Shown here: positions 1 through 8,136 of the stretch, piece by piece
Layout of the letters: every line of letters begins with the position of its first letter
Numbering within the stretch: the first letter of the stretch is position 1
Origin: Desulfovibrionaceae bacterium
Lineage (GTDB): Bacteria > Desulfobacterota > Desulfovibrionia > Desulfovibrionales > Desulfovibrionaceae
DNA: 64,000 bases
Direction of reading: 5' to 3'
Assembly (NCBI GenBank): GCA_015233395.1
Contig: JADFXV010000003.1
Location: forward strand, 47,055 to 111,054
The notes under the pieces: model-generated
Seen by the model: only the letters and a program-made list of their open reading frames with translations
The model's database searches: none
Told to the model about the DNA's origin: nothing
Program-made: the position numbers and the translations under genes

Positions 1-514
1 CGGGTTGCCTGAATTCGGGACGCAGCAAAACCCAATCGAAGCCCTGGCGCAACCGGCCTTGAAAACCGGTCCAGTCCATCCGTTCAAGCCGCGGCGACGG
101 AGGATAGTAGGCCAGGTCGGCAAAAAGCCTGGCGTCGCCGGGATTGTCGATAACCACGATCAAGACGCCTTTGCGCCTGGCCAGGCGAAGCGTGCGCGCC
201 GGAAAATCGTCGCGCGCGTCGCAGACGAGCGCCCGGGCGCCGGTGGATTCCAAGACGCGCTCCATCCAGCCGGCGTAATCGGCCTCTTCCCCGGCCGCCG
301 GAGGGAGCATCTCAAAGCCCGCGGCGGCGACGGCCCGGCTCGCCAGTTCGTCTAGGCGCGAGGCGAACACCGGCCGGACCCGGCCGCCAAGGCGCAGCTC
401 CCCGGCCAAGGCCAGGCAGCGCGTCATATGGCCCAGGCCAAGGGTCGCCGAGGCGTCGCACCGGATGACCACGGCCGTCGCCGCGTCGCCCGCGAAAGCC
501 TGGGCCGCGCCCAC
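1..514 (-). CDS. PseG/SpsG-like nucleotide-sugar hydrolase (N-terminal part, runs off the window)
   Basis: The reading frame starts at GTG 514, overlapping the stop of the cytidylyltransferase upstream, and stays open to base 1, so about 171 N-terminal residues are visible. Near residues 18-35 it has the RCDAS...GLGHMTRCLALA signature of PseG/SpsG proteins, which belong to the GT-B fold and hydrolyse UDP from a diacetamido sugar or act as spore-coat polysaccharide proteins. A later GFDWVLLRPEFR stretch matches the family. It is the last visible gene of a four-gene minus-strand operon with NeuB-like and SpsF-like enzymes, the same set as Bacillus spsE-spsF-spsG. The substrate cannot be read from sequence. 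Confidence 0.8.
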   Translation of the reverse strand, partial: MGAAQAFAGDAATAVVIRCDASATLGLGHMTRCLALAGELRLGGRVRPVFASRLDELASRAVAAAGFEMLPPAAGEEADYAGWMERVLESTGARALVCDARDDFPARTLRLARRKGVLIVVIDNPGDARLFADLAYYPPSPRLERMDWTGFQGRLRQGFDWVLLRPEFRQP

Positions 515-1293
515 TAGCGGCCTTCCTCGGGCGAAGCCAGCCCGCGAGCGTCCTCGGCCAGGGATTTCAGGTAGCCCTCGTTCGGGACGATGTGGGCGTT
601 GAGCGCCGCGATTTCCGGGCGCCTGGACAGCAGGGCCACAATATCGGCCGTCGAAAATATTTCCCCGGCAGCGTAAAGTTCGTCGTAGACGGCCGACAGC
701 AGGGCGTAATCGGCCGGTTCGTCCAGGGTCCAGCGGTGGTGCGCCAGGCCGGAGAATTTTTCCAGGCCGCCGATGCGGAAACGCTCCGGCCGGTTGATCA
801 GATACGGACCGACGTGCTCGCGCTCGGACGGCAGGGCGGCTTCTTTCCAGGCCGCCGTGAGAGCGGCCAGGGAATAGACCGTGCAGTCCAGGCCGTCGGG
901 AAATTCTCCGGCCAGGCCGTAAACGTCGAAGCCTCCGGCGAGAAACCCCTCGACCACCTCGTCGACCACGGCCGGATCGATGACCGGACAGTCCCCGGTG
1001 ACGCGCGCCACCGGGTCGGCCCGGTGCGCGACGGCGGCGCGGTAATAGCGGTCCAGGACGTCGCGCTCCGACCCCCGGAAACAGGAAACCCGGTTCTCGG
1101 CGCAAAACCGCTCGACGGCGTCGTCGGCCGGTCCGGCGGTGGTGGCCACGACGATCCCGGCCAGGGAGCGGCAACGCGCCAGGCGGTCGAGGATGTGCCC
1201 CAGCGCCGGCCTGCCGGCCAGCGGCATGAGGACCTTGCCCGGCAGGCGGGTTGAGCCCATGCGGGCCTGGACGATGGCGACCGGCCGGCTCAT
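514..1293 (-). CDS. SpsF-like acylneuraminate-type cytidylyltransferase
   Basis: This 259-residue protein starts with VAIVQARMGSTRLPGKVL, the nucleotide-binding loop of the SpsF/NeuA CTP-transferase family, which activates acidic nine-carbon or related sugars as CMP derivatives. VARVTGDCPVIDP (about residues 98-110) supplies the metal-binding Asp. The start ATG overlaps the stop of the upstream NeuB-like gene (ATGA), and its own stop overlaps the GTG of the PseG-like gene, so translation is probably coupled. It probably activates the product of the NeuB-like synthase; the exact sugar is unknown. Confidence 0.88.
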   Translation of the reverse strand: MSRPVAIVQARMGSTRLPGKVLMPLAGRPALGHILDRLARCRSLAGIVVATTAGPADDAVERFCAENRVSCFRGSERDVLDRYYRAAVAHRADPVARVTGDCPVIDPAVVDEVVEGFLAGGFDVYGLAGEFPDGLDCTVYSLAALTAAWKEAALPSEREHVGPYLINRPERFRIGGLEKFSGLAHHRWTLDEPADYALLSAVYDELYAAGEIFSTADIVALLSRRPEIAALNAHIVPNEGYLKSLAEDARGLASPEEGR

Positions 1294-2168
1294 TTGCGCG
1301 CCCACTCCTGCCTGACCGCCAGGGTCGGCCGCAGACCGTCGCCGGGATCGGCGCGCCAGGCGACGTCGCCCGCCTCCCCTGGAGCCGGCCGCTTGATCCC
1401 GTCGCCGTCGGCGGCAAGGCCGTCGCGCACGTCCCGGATGACCTGCGCGATCCGGCCGGGCAGCCAGCAATGGCCGCTTTGGAATTCGGCCCCGGCGCCG
1501 TCGAGGTCGAGATGAAACTCCACCAGCTCGGCCCCGTGGGCGTGCACCGCCCGGTGGATCACGCCGGGACTGGCCGTATGGTCGGACCAGCCGGCCTTGC
1601 AGCCGAAGGCGCGGCGCAAAAAGCCGATGGCGCTCAGGTTGGCCTCGGCGGGCTTTGCGGGATAGCCGGAAACGCAGTGCAAAAGGACCGGGCCGGGACA
1701 ACCGGCCTCGCGCGCGGCGGCGACGGCCGCTTCGATCTCCCCGGGCACGGCCATGCCCGTGGACAGAATCAACTCAATGCCCGTGGCCGCGCAGGCGCGC
1801 GCCAGCGCAAGCCAGTTGAGTTCGTAGGAGGCGATCTTCAGGAAATCGACATAGGGCGCAAGCTCGCCCACGGCCTCAAGATAAAAGGGCGTGCAGCCGA
1901 AAGCCAGGCCCCGGCTTTTGGCCCGCGCGGCCAGTTCCGGGATGATCGCAAGGGGCAGTTCCCAGGCCTTGCGCCGGCGCAGTTTTTCGCTTTTCGCCAG
2001 GACTTCGGGAGCAAACAGCGAATCGATCCGGAAGAGCTGGAATTTCACGGCGTCGCAACCGGCGTCCGCAGCCGCGTCGATCAAGGCCAGGCACCGCTTC
2101 GGGTCCTGGTTGTGGTTGCTTGAAACCTCGGCGACAAAGCGCACGGGAGCGGCGATTTTATGACTCAC
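1290..2168 (-). CDS. NeuB/SpsE-like sialic-acid-type synthase lacking the SAF domain
   Basis: A 292-residue TIM-barrel protein from a GTG start. It contains EVSSNHNQD near the N terminus, DAVKFQLF, STGMA and LLHCVSGYP, all typical of the NeuB family, which condenses phosphoenolpyruvate with an N-acyl hexosamine. Family members are usually about 330-350 residues and end in an antifreeze-like SAF domain; this protein stops after the barrel, so that domain appears absent. Its stop overlaps the cytidylyltransferase start. Since the SAF domain normally caps the partner active site, substrate choice or quaternary structure may differ. It probably makes an acidic sugar for surface glycan or flagellin. 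Confidence 0.87.
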   Translation of the reverse strand: MSHKIAAPVRFVAEVSSNHNQDPKRCLALIDAAADAGCDAVKFQLFRIDSLFAPEVLAKSEKLRRRKAWELPLAIIPELAARAKSRGLAFGCTPFYLEAVGELAPYVDFLKIASYELNWLALARACAATGIELILSTGMAVPGEIEAAVAAAREAGCPGPVLLHCVSGYPAKPAEANLSAIGFLRRAFGCKAGWSDHTASPGVIHRAVHAHGAELVEFHLDLDGAGAEFQSGHCWLPGRIAQVIRDVRDGLAADGDGIKRPAPGEAGDVAWRADPGDGLRPTLAVRQEWARK

Positions 2169-2178
2169 GGCCGTTTCC

Positions 2179-3486
2179 CTATTCCGGCGTCAGCCGGACA
2201 AAACCGGCGTGAGCGACGGGAGTGCTCAAAAGCGCGGCCGGGTCCGTCGCGGCCATGGCGGCGAAGACCTCGTCCACGGCCTGGCCGTAAGCGGACACGT
2301 CGTCCAGGGCATGGGCCAGGCAGGGTTTGAACTGGCGATAGCCGAGAAAGCCCCGCGCGAGCATGGCGATGGTGAAAAAGGTGGCCCGCTCGCGGGAATA
2401 TTCGCCCGGAAAATCAAGGTGGCACAGACTCGGCAGGCCGGAGACGCGCACGCTAAGGCCGTGTCTGTCCGCCGCTCCGCGCCACAGCGTTTGGACCGCC
2501 CGGCCGATCGCGCAGATATGCTCGGCGGCGTTTTCCCGGACGTATTTGCCGATGGTGGCCAGGGCTGCGGCCGGGCCGACGCGCTCGGTCCAGTTGGTGC
2601 TCGATATGAAGGTGGTCTGCGCCGCCTCCATGACCTCCCGGCGGCCGATCACCGCGGCCATGGCGTAGCCGTTGGCCATGGACTTGGCGAACACGGCCAT
2701 GTCCGGCGCCACGCCGTAGCGCAGATGGATGCCGCCGGCGTTCATGCGGAAGGCGCTGGTGATCTCGTCGAAGATGAGGGTCGCGCCGATGCGGCCGGCG
2801 GTCGCGACCAGGCTGTCGAGATATTGACGCGGGGCTTCCTCACCCCTGGCCGGTTCGACGACGATGGCCGCGATTTCGCGCTCCCGGCCCGCGATCTTCT
2901 CGTGCAGCGCCGCGATGTCGTTGAAGAAAAATGGAATGGCCGTGCCGGCGAGCCCCTTGGGGACGCCGTTTGGGGCCAGCCCCGGCAGCAACTGGCCGTC
3001 CAGGGCGTCGCCGTCCAGGTTGGCCGCCAGATACCAGTCCATCCAGCCGTGATAGCCGCTGAACAGGACCGTGTCCCGGCCGGTGGCCGCCCGGGCGATG
3101 CGCACGGCCATGGCCATGGCTTCGCCGCCGCTTCTGGCGTAGCGGACCATGTCGGCCCAGGGGTGCATGGTCGTGAGCAGTTCGGCCAGGGCGACTTCTT
3201 CCGGGCAGTTCAGCGAAGTGGCCACCCCGTTTCGCACGGCCGCAACGACCGCGTCGTCCACCTCGTCGTCGGCGTAGCCCAGGATCACCGCGCCGACGCC
3301 GAGGATGCTCATGTCGGTGTAGGCGTTGCCGTCCAGATCCCAGACGCGCGTTCCCTTGGCCTTGGAAAAGTAGGCCGGCCAGACGCCCGGGGCCATCATC
3401 TCCGGGCGTTTGGACAGAAGCTGCGCGCCGCCGGGGATGAGTCTCTTGGCTTTGTCGTAGAGGCTTTGGGTCTTGTTCGCCGTCAC
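2179..3486 (-). CDS. Class-III PLP aminotransferase, glutamate-1-semialdehyde aminomutase-like
   Basis: A 435-residue aminotransferase with the fold-type-I class-III layout: GTRVWDLDGNAYTDM near the N terminus, FSGYHGWMDW, the cofactor Asp in LIFDEITSAFR, and the PLP lysine in FAKSMANGYAMAAV. It resembles HemL but lies first in a sugar operon, so it probably transaminates a keto-sugar or its precursor instead of making haem. It starts at GTG 3486 behind a strong AGGAGG ribosome site. The NeuB-like gene follows after 10 bases. Confidence 0.87.
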   Translation of the reverse strand: MTANKTQSLYDKAKRLIPGGAQLLSKRPEMMAPGVWPAYFSKAKGTRVWDLDGNAYTDMSILGVGAVILGYADDEVDDAVVAAVRNGVATSLNCPEEVALAELLTTMHPWADMVRYARSGGEAMAMAVRIARAATGRDTVLFSGYHGWMDWYLAANLDGDALDGQLLPGLAPNGVPKGLAGTAIPFFFNDIAALHEKIAGREREIAAIVVEPARGEEAPRQYLDSLVATAGRIGATLIFDEITSAFRMNAGGIHLRYGVAPDMAVFAKSMANGYAMAAVIGRREVMEAAQTTFISSTNWTERVGPAAALATIGKYVRENAAEHICAIGRAVQTLWRGAADRHGLSVRVSGLPSLCHLDFPGEYSRERATFFTIAMLARGFLGYRQFKPCLAHALDDVSAYGQAVDEVFAAMAATDPAALLSTPVAHAGFVRLTPE

Positions 3487-3944
3487 CGCGAAAACCTCCT
3501 GGCCGCGCCTGGCGCCGCCGGGCGCGGCGCGGACCGCGCTTGCGGTTCAGTTCGATTGCGAGAGGATTGTTTCATAAGGGCTGGCGCGACAAAGTCGACG
3601 ATGCAAATTATCACAACCGGCGAAGGCAGTCAAAAACGTTCGTCCGGGAAAGCGTCCGGCAGGCCTCGCCGCCCGGGCTCTTGCCGGGTTGTTCGCAATT
3701 TTGTAGAGTGGCCGCATGGGCGCTGTCCTTCAGCGGCGTCCGCCGCCGGAGCAATCATTCGTACATTGAATGGTATCGGCGCAATTCGTGAAAGCTTTAG
3801 GCTTGCATTACTCCGTCAGTCCTGGCCTGGCCCGGTCTGGCCCAGTCTGGGCCGGGTCGCAACGGCCGATTTTTTGCAAGCGTTCATCGTAAAACATTCA
3901 CCGGGTAAATATTTCCGGGCACAGCGGAAAGGACGCGCCAGGCC
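3487..3944. other. Intergenic region between divergent sugar operons
   Basis: A 458-base gap separates the minus-strand aminotransferase operon from the plus-strand dehydrogenase operon, so promoters for both should lie here. I see no convincing -35/-10 pair. Bases 3822-3858 contain an imperfect 10-bp tandem of the type GGTCTGGCCC. No plausible gene is visible. Confidence 0.6.
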
Positions 3945-4862
3945 GTGAAAGTAGCCATCACCACCTCCAGTTTCGCCACGTACTGCGACGAGCCGCTCAA
4001 GCTCCTGCAACGCGCCGGATGCCAGCCCGTGCTCAATCCCCACGGCCGCAAGCTGACCGCCGGGGAAGCCGCCGACCTGCTGCGGGGCTGCGTGGGCGTG
4101 GTGGCCGGAACCGAACCGCTCACCGAGGCGGTTCTGGCCGGACTACCCGAACTGCGCGCCATTTCGCGCTGCGGCGTGGGACTCGACAACGTCGATCTTG
4201 CGGCGGCCGCGCGGCTTGGCGTTAAGGTGCGCAGCACCCCGGACGCCCCGACCGCAGCCGTGGCGGAATTGACCCTCGGCCTGATCCTCGACCTGCTGCG
4301 CCGCATTTCTCTTTCGGACCGGCTGCTGCGCCAGGGCGTCTGGCGCAAAAACATGGGCTCGCTGCTTCTGGGCAAGCGGGTCGGCCTGGTCGGTTTCGGC
4401 CGCATAGGCCAGGCGGTGGCGAGGCTGGCAGCCTCTTTCGGCGCCGCAGCCGCCTACGCCGATCCGGCAGTTACGGACGCGGGCGCTCCCAGGATGGAGC
4501 TTGGCGACTTGCTCGCCTGGGCCGACATCGTCAGCTTGCATTGCAGCGCGGGCGAACACTGCGCGCTCATCGGCGAGGCGCAGCTGGCCTTGATGCGTCC
4601 CGGGGCGCTGCTGATCAACTGCGCCCGGGGCGGCCTGGCGGACGAACGGGCGCTTGCGGCCGCCCTGCGGCAAGGGCGCCTGGCCGGCGCGGCCCTGGAC
4701 GTGTTCGGCCGCGAGCCGTACGCCGGGGAGCTTACCTCCCTGGACAACGTGGTCTTGACCCCGCATGTGGGCTCCTACGCCCGGGAGGCGCGCATCGCCA
4801 TGGAAACCGAGGCGGCGCGCAATCTTGTGGACGCCCTGCTCGGGCAAGGGGACGCGCCCTGA
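3945..4862 (+). CDS. D-isomer-specific 2-hydroxyacid dehydrogenase (phosphoglycerate dehydrogenase-like)
   Basis: A 305-residue NAD-dependent dehydrogenase. The Rossmann loop is GLVGFGRIGQAVA (about residues 147-159), the catalytic Arg lies in INCARGGLADE, the Glu in DVFGREPY, and the His in LTPHVGSYARE. It lacks the C-terminal ACT domain of SerA, so it is the short type. The GTG start at 3945 gives a normal family N terminus. It heads a plus-strand group with an HAD phosphatase (5 bases downstream) and a glycosyltransferase, suggesting oxidation of a hydroxyacid intermediate for glycan synthesis. Confidence 0.87.
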   Translation: MKVAITTSSFATYCDEPLKLLQRAGCQPVLNPHGRKLTAGEAADLLRGCVGVVAGTEPLTEAVLAGLPELRAISRCGVGLDNVDLAAAARLGVKVRSTPDAPTAAVAELTLGLILDLLRRISLSDRLLRQGVWRKNMGSLLLGKRVGLVGFGRIGQAVARLAASFGAAAAYADPAVTDAGAPRMELGDLLAWADIVSLHCSAGEHCALIGEAQLALMRPGALLINCARGGLADERALAAALRQGRLAGAALDVFGREPYAGELTSLDNVVLTPHVGSYAREARIAMETEAARNLVDALLGQGDAP

Positions 4863-4867
4863 AAACC

Positions 4868-5494
4868 ATGGCTCCGAAAGTGGTCATCATGGACTGCGAC
4901 GGCGTTATTTTGGAGTCCGTGGACGTCAAGACCCGGGCCTTCGCCGCTTTGTTCGCCGCATACGGCCCCGAGACGGCGGACCAAGCCGTCGCCCATCACC
5001 TGCGCAACGGCGGGATCAGCCGTTTCGAAAAATTCCGTTTCGTCTACCGGGAACTGCTTCGCCGGCCGCTTTCGCCGCAGCTCGAACAAGAGCTCGGGGA
5101 GCGCTTCACGCATTTGTGCTTCGAAGGGGTTCTGGCCGCCGGATTCGTGCCCGGGGCCATGGAGTTCATTGCGGCGGCCGGGCGGGTCGTCCCGCTCTAC
5201 GTGGCCTCGGGCGCGCCCGAGGAGGAATTGCGCTCCATTTTCGAGGCCAGGGACCTGGCGCGGCATTTCCGGGGCGTTTTCGGTTCGCCCGCGACCAAGC
5301 CGGAGATCATCGAGCGCATTTTGGCCCTGGAGGGCGCTTCGCCCGGCCAGGCGGTCATGATCGGCGACAGCGCCACCGACCTGGAGGCCGCGCTGGCCGC
5401 CGGGACCGGCTTTTTCGGCCGGGGAGAATTTCCCGGGAAACCCTGCGCCCCGGATCTCTTCGGGTTGTTTAACCGCCTGTTCCCCGCTGTCTAG
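4868..5494 (+). CDS. HAD-family phosphatase
   Basis: A 208-residue haloacid-dehalogenase hydrolase. Motif I is MDCDGVILES (the nucleophile Asp and Asp+2), motif II is VASGAP, the motif III lysine is in PATKPEI, and motif IV is MIGDSATDLEAA. An alpha-helical cap lies between motifs I and II (subfamily IA). It probably removes phosphate from a sugar or hydroxyacid phosphate made by its neighbours. ATG 4868 lies 5 bases after the dehydrogenase stop, and the glycosyltransferase starts 21 bases downstream, consistent with one operon. Confidence 0.87.
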   Translation: MAPKVVIMDCDGVILESVDVKTRAFAALFAAYGPETADQAVAHHLRNGGISRFEKFRFVYRELLRRPLSPQLEQELGERFTHLCFEGVLAAGFVPGAMEFIAAAGRVVPLYVASGAPEEELRSIFEARDLARHFRGVFGSPATKPEIIERILALEGASPGQAVMIGDSATDLEAALAAGTGFFGRGEFPGKPCAPDLFGLFNRLFPAV

Positions 5495-5515
5495 GCCGCC
5501 GGAAAAGGTTCTCTC

Positions 5516-6307
5516 GTGCCGCGTCGTCCCCTGGTTTCAGTCATCATCCCGACATACAACCGGGCGCAATTGCTCCGGGAGGCGATTTCCTCGGTCCTGG
5601 CCCAGACTTGCCAGGATTTCGAGATTCTCGTGGCCGACGACGGCTCAAGCGACAATACCGGGCAGGCCGTGGCCGCCATCGCCGACCCGAGGATCGTCTA
5701 TATCCCGCTTGCGCGCTCCGGCCGTCCGGCCGTGCCCCGCAACGCCGCCATGGCGCGCGCCCGGGGACGCTACCTGGCCTTTTTGGATTCCGACGACCTG
5801 TGGCTGCCGGGCAAGCTGGCCCTGCAGACCCAGGCGATGGCCGCGCGGCCCGGCCTGCTGGCCGTGGCCGCGAACGTCGGCATTCTGCCCGGCGGTCCTG
5901 AAAAGGCCCAGGACAGAAGCGGCGACGAGCTCGTCTCGTTCGACGCCCTGGCCGGCATGCAAACCTGGCTGGCCAATTCCACGGTGCTGCTGGACGCCGC
6001 CGTGCCGGAACTGATCGGCCCTCTCGACGAGGACCCGGCGCTGCGCGGGACCGAGGACCACGACTATTGGCTTCGAATCCTGCGCCACCGCGACGTTTCG
6101 ATTCTCAACATGGCCGAGGTCCTGGCCGGCTACCGGCTGCACGGGGACAATCTGCTGGGAGCCCTCATGGGCGAAAAGACGCTGCGCATGCTCGCGCGGA
6201 TTTACCGCAAACACCTTGATTTCAGGCCCGGACTGCTGGGCGGGCGGCTTGAGCAGATCGAGGCCGAGCTTTCCCTGACCGGCAAGACGTCAGGCGGCGG
6301 CGCGTGA
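5516..6307 (+). CDS. Family 2 glycosyltransferase
   Basis: A 263-residue GT-A enzyme starting at GTG 5516 behind GGAAAAGG. It has the N-terminal SVIIPTYNRA, the ADDGSSDNT loop (about residues 42-50) and the FLDSDD metal motif (about residues 88-93), followed by an ED-H-DYW acceptor region. It transfers a sugar from a nucleotide donor onto a growing glycan at the inner membrane. It ends 20 bases before the convergent end of the minus-strand gene at 6327. Confidence 0.9.
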   Translation: MPRRPLVSVIIPTYNRAQLLREAISSVLAQTCQDFEILVADDGSSDNTGQAVAAIADPRIVYIPLARSGRPAVPRNAAMARARGRYLAFLDSDDLWLPGKLALQTQAMAARPGLLAVAANVGILPGGPEKAQDRSGDELVSFDALAGMQTWLANSTVLLDAAVPELIGPLDEDPALRGTEDHDYWLRILRHRDVSILNMAEVLAGYRLHGDNLLGALMGEKTLRMLARIYRKHLDFRPGLLGGRLEQIEAELSLTGKTSGGGA

Positions 6308-6326
6308 CGAAGACGGCCGGGCCGCT

Positions 6327-8123
6327 TTACTCCACTTTCCCCGCCAAATCCAAGGCCAGTTCCGTCAGGACCGGCACATCCAGATCGTAGTTCCCGGCAT
6401 TGAGATAATCCGCCTCGTCTTGCTCGTTGACCGGCGGCGCGCACACCCACCCGGCGGCGTTTTCGCGGGCTATGGGCGCAAAGGGGACGGGTTGCGTCAC
6501 ATCCGGGGCCAGTCCCATGATTTTGCGCGGGCCGTGCAGGATGCCGGGCAGATTGGCGATGTTGGGGAAGGTCAAACCGTTGCCGTAGGCGATGATGCAG
6601 AAGTCCGCGAGATGGACGCAGACCACGCTCTCGTGCAGCGCAAGCGCGGTGGCGTCGAAAACGTCCAGCTCCCGGGGGAGCCGCTCCCGGATGCCCGCAA
6701 GCGTCTCGCGTTCCCAGGACGGCGCGCCGTCGAAGATCACCCCCAGGCCGGGATGGCGCGTAAAGAGCGCCCGGATCACCTCCGGATAGCCCTCGACCTG
6801 GCCGCGCCAGGCCCGGCGGCGGCTGCGCAGGGAGATCCAGAGCACGAGGGAGTGGCGCTTGCGGAAGGCGGCCGCGCGCGCCAAAAAGCCGGCCGGGCAT
6901 TTTTGCCGCGAGATTCGAAGCAGCCGCCGGGCGAACGCGTCGGTGACGGGGGAAAGGTCGCTTGCGAGAAAGCACAGGGCGTTGCCGCCTAAGGCGCGCC
7001 GGAAGGTTTCGGCGGCGGCGCGTTCCTCGCTCGCGGCCACGGCCGAGACGACCTCGACGCCGCGAAATAGTTTGGCCAGATCGTAGGGGTCGTGGCGGGC
7101 GGCCAGCACGCGCTTGATCCGGCCGCCCAGAACCCGGCTTTTCTCCAGGCGCGAAAGGGCGGTCGCCTCCCAGTTGAGGTGCTCGCCGTATTGGTTGATG
7201 ACCCCGGTGAGGGCCGTTAGTTCGCGCGGCGTTTCCCCGGCGAGGTAGGCGGCGACGGCCTGCGGGTAGTACAGGCACAGGCGCTTGAAATCGTCGGCCG
7301 TCCGCGCGTAGCGCTTTGGGGCGAAGGCCTTGTCCAGGCCCGGTTCGTACCCCAGGTGGTTGCGCGCGATGAACTCGCCTTGCGGCGCATACAGCCCGTA
7401 AACGCCCTCTCCGTAGACTCCGGACATCAGGAAATATTCGAGGCAGCAGACGAAGCGGTAGAACACCACGCCGCCGAAGTCCGGCCCGGCGACCGGAAAG
7501 GACTGATCCGTGGCGGCCGGCCGGCCGCAGACCGGGCAAAACGAGAACGCCTGTCCGTGGCGCAGGATCTGGTCCATGACCGGGCGCCATGCGTCGCCGC
7601 GCCCGCGCCAGACGAGCGGGGCGGCGGCGCGCAGCCGCCTTTCGGTTTCCGGCGAGCGGTTGAAGTTTTTGGACAGGGCCGAGGCGTCGATGTTCAGGCC
7701 GGCCAGAACTTCACGCGAGTCTTCAAGACGCATCGCGTCGGCGAAAACGTAGGGCTTGGAGGCGAGCAGGTAAAACGGATCGCCGGGGTCCAAAAGATCG
7801 ATGAAGACCGGATTGCGCTTGCGCCGCGCCGCCCGCAAAAGCAGGGGGGCCGCGCCGTCGTCGAGCCCCCACAGCAGGCAGGCGTCGATGGATTCAAGGA
7901 AGGCCTCCGGATCGCCTTGCCGCGCATACCCCTGGTCCTGGCGTTTTTCGTCAGGCGCGAAGATGGCCCTCACGTCGACTCCGTCCAGCAGCCCCTTCAT
8001 GTTCCCGCAGAAGCGGCCGAACTGGGCCGGGTAGACGCCCACGCGCCGGCCGGCCAAGGCGCGGCGCAGGGCGTCAAGCCTGTCGCGGATCGCGTCCAGC
8101 AGGATCAAGGGCGGCCCCCGCAA
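6327..8123 (-). CDS. Unrecognised ~590-residue protein, paralogue 1 of 3
   Basis: I do not recognise this 598-residue protein. It shares architecture with the proteins at 9850-11613 and 13298-15082: an N-terminal GRRVGVYPAQFGRF motif (about residues 24-37), a central CPVCG pair (Cys196, Cys199) that looks like a zinc-binding knuckle, and a C-terminal region with ISLRSRR, VIFDGAP and a Y-G-N-G...NLPG-LH motif. The C-terminal HG-type loop vaguely recalls glycosyltransferases of the GT61 kind. It is the most divergent of the three. No ATG start is available: TTG 8123 is used here, with TTG 8108 as an alternative. It lies 13 bases after a radical SAM gene and is probably co-transcribed with it. 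Confidence 0.82.
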   Translation of the reverse strand: MRGPPLILLDAIRDRLDALRRALAGRRVGVYPAQFGRFCGNMKGLLDGVDVRAIFAPDEKRQDQGYARQGDPEAFLESIDACLLWGLDDGAAPLLLRAARRKRNPVFIDLLDPGDPFYLLASKPYVFADAMRLEDSREVLAGLNIDASALSKNFNRSPETERRLRAAAPLVWRGRGDAWRPVMDQILRHGQAFSFCPVCGRPAATDQSFPVAGPDFGGVVFYRFVCCLEYFLMSGVYGEGVYGLYAPQGEFIARNHLGYEPGLDKAFAPKRYARTADDFKRLCLYYPQAVAAYLAGETPRELTALTGVINQYGEHLNWEATALSRLEKSRVLGGRIKRVLAARHDPYDLAKLFRGVEVVSAVAASEERAAAETFRRALGGNALCFLASDLSPVTDAFARRLLRISRQKCPAGFLARAAAFRKRHSLVLWISLRSRRRAWRGQVEGYPEVIRALFTRHPGLGVIFDGAPSWERETLAGIRERLPRELDVFDATALALHESVVCVHLADFCIIAYGNGLTFPNIANLPGILHGPRKIMGLAPDVTQPVPFAPIARENAAGWVCAPPVNEQDEADYLNAGNYDLDVPVLTELALDLAGKVE

Positions 8124-8136
8124 GCGGGCCGGCCGC

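Noticed and set aside
2209..3948. Long plus-strand open frame opposite the class-III aminotransferase
   Set aside because: It mirrors a strongly conserved gene on the other strand, is rich in Arg/Gly/His, and has no recognisable motif; typical of high-GC antisense frames.
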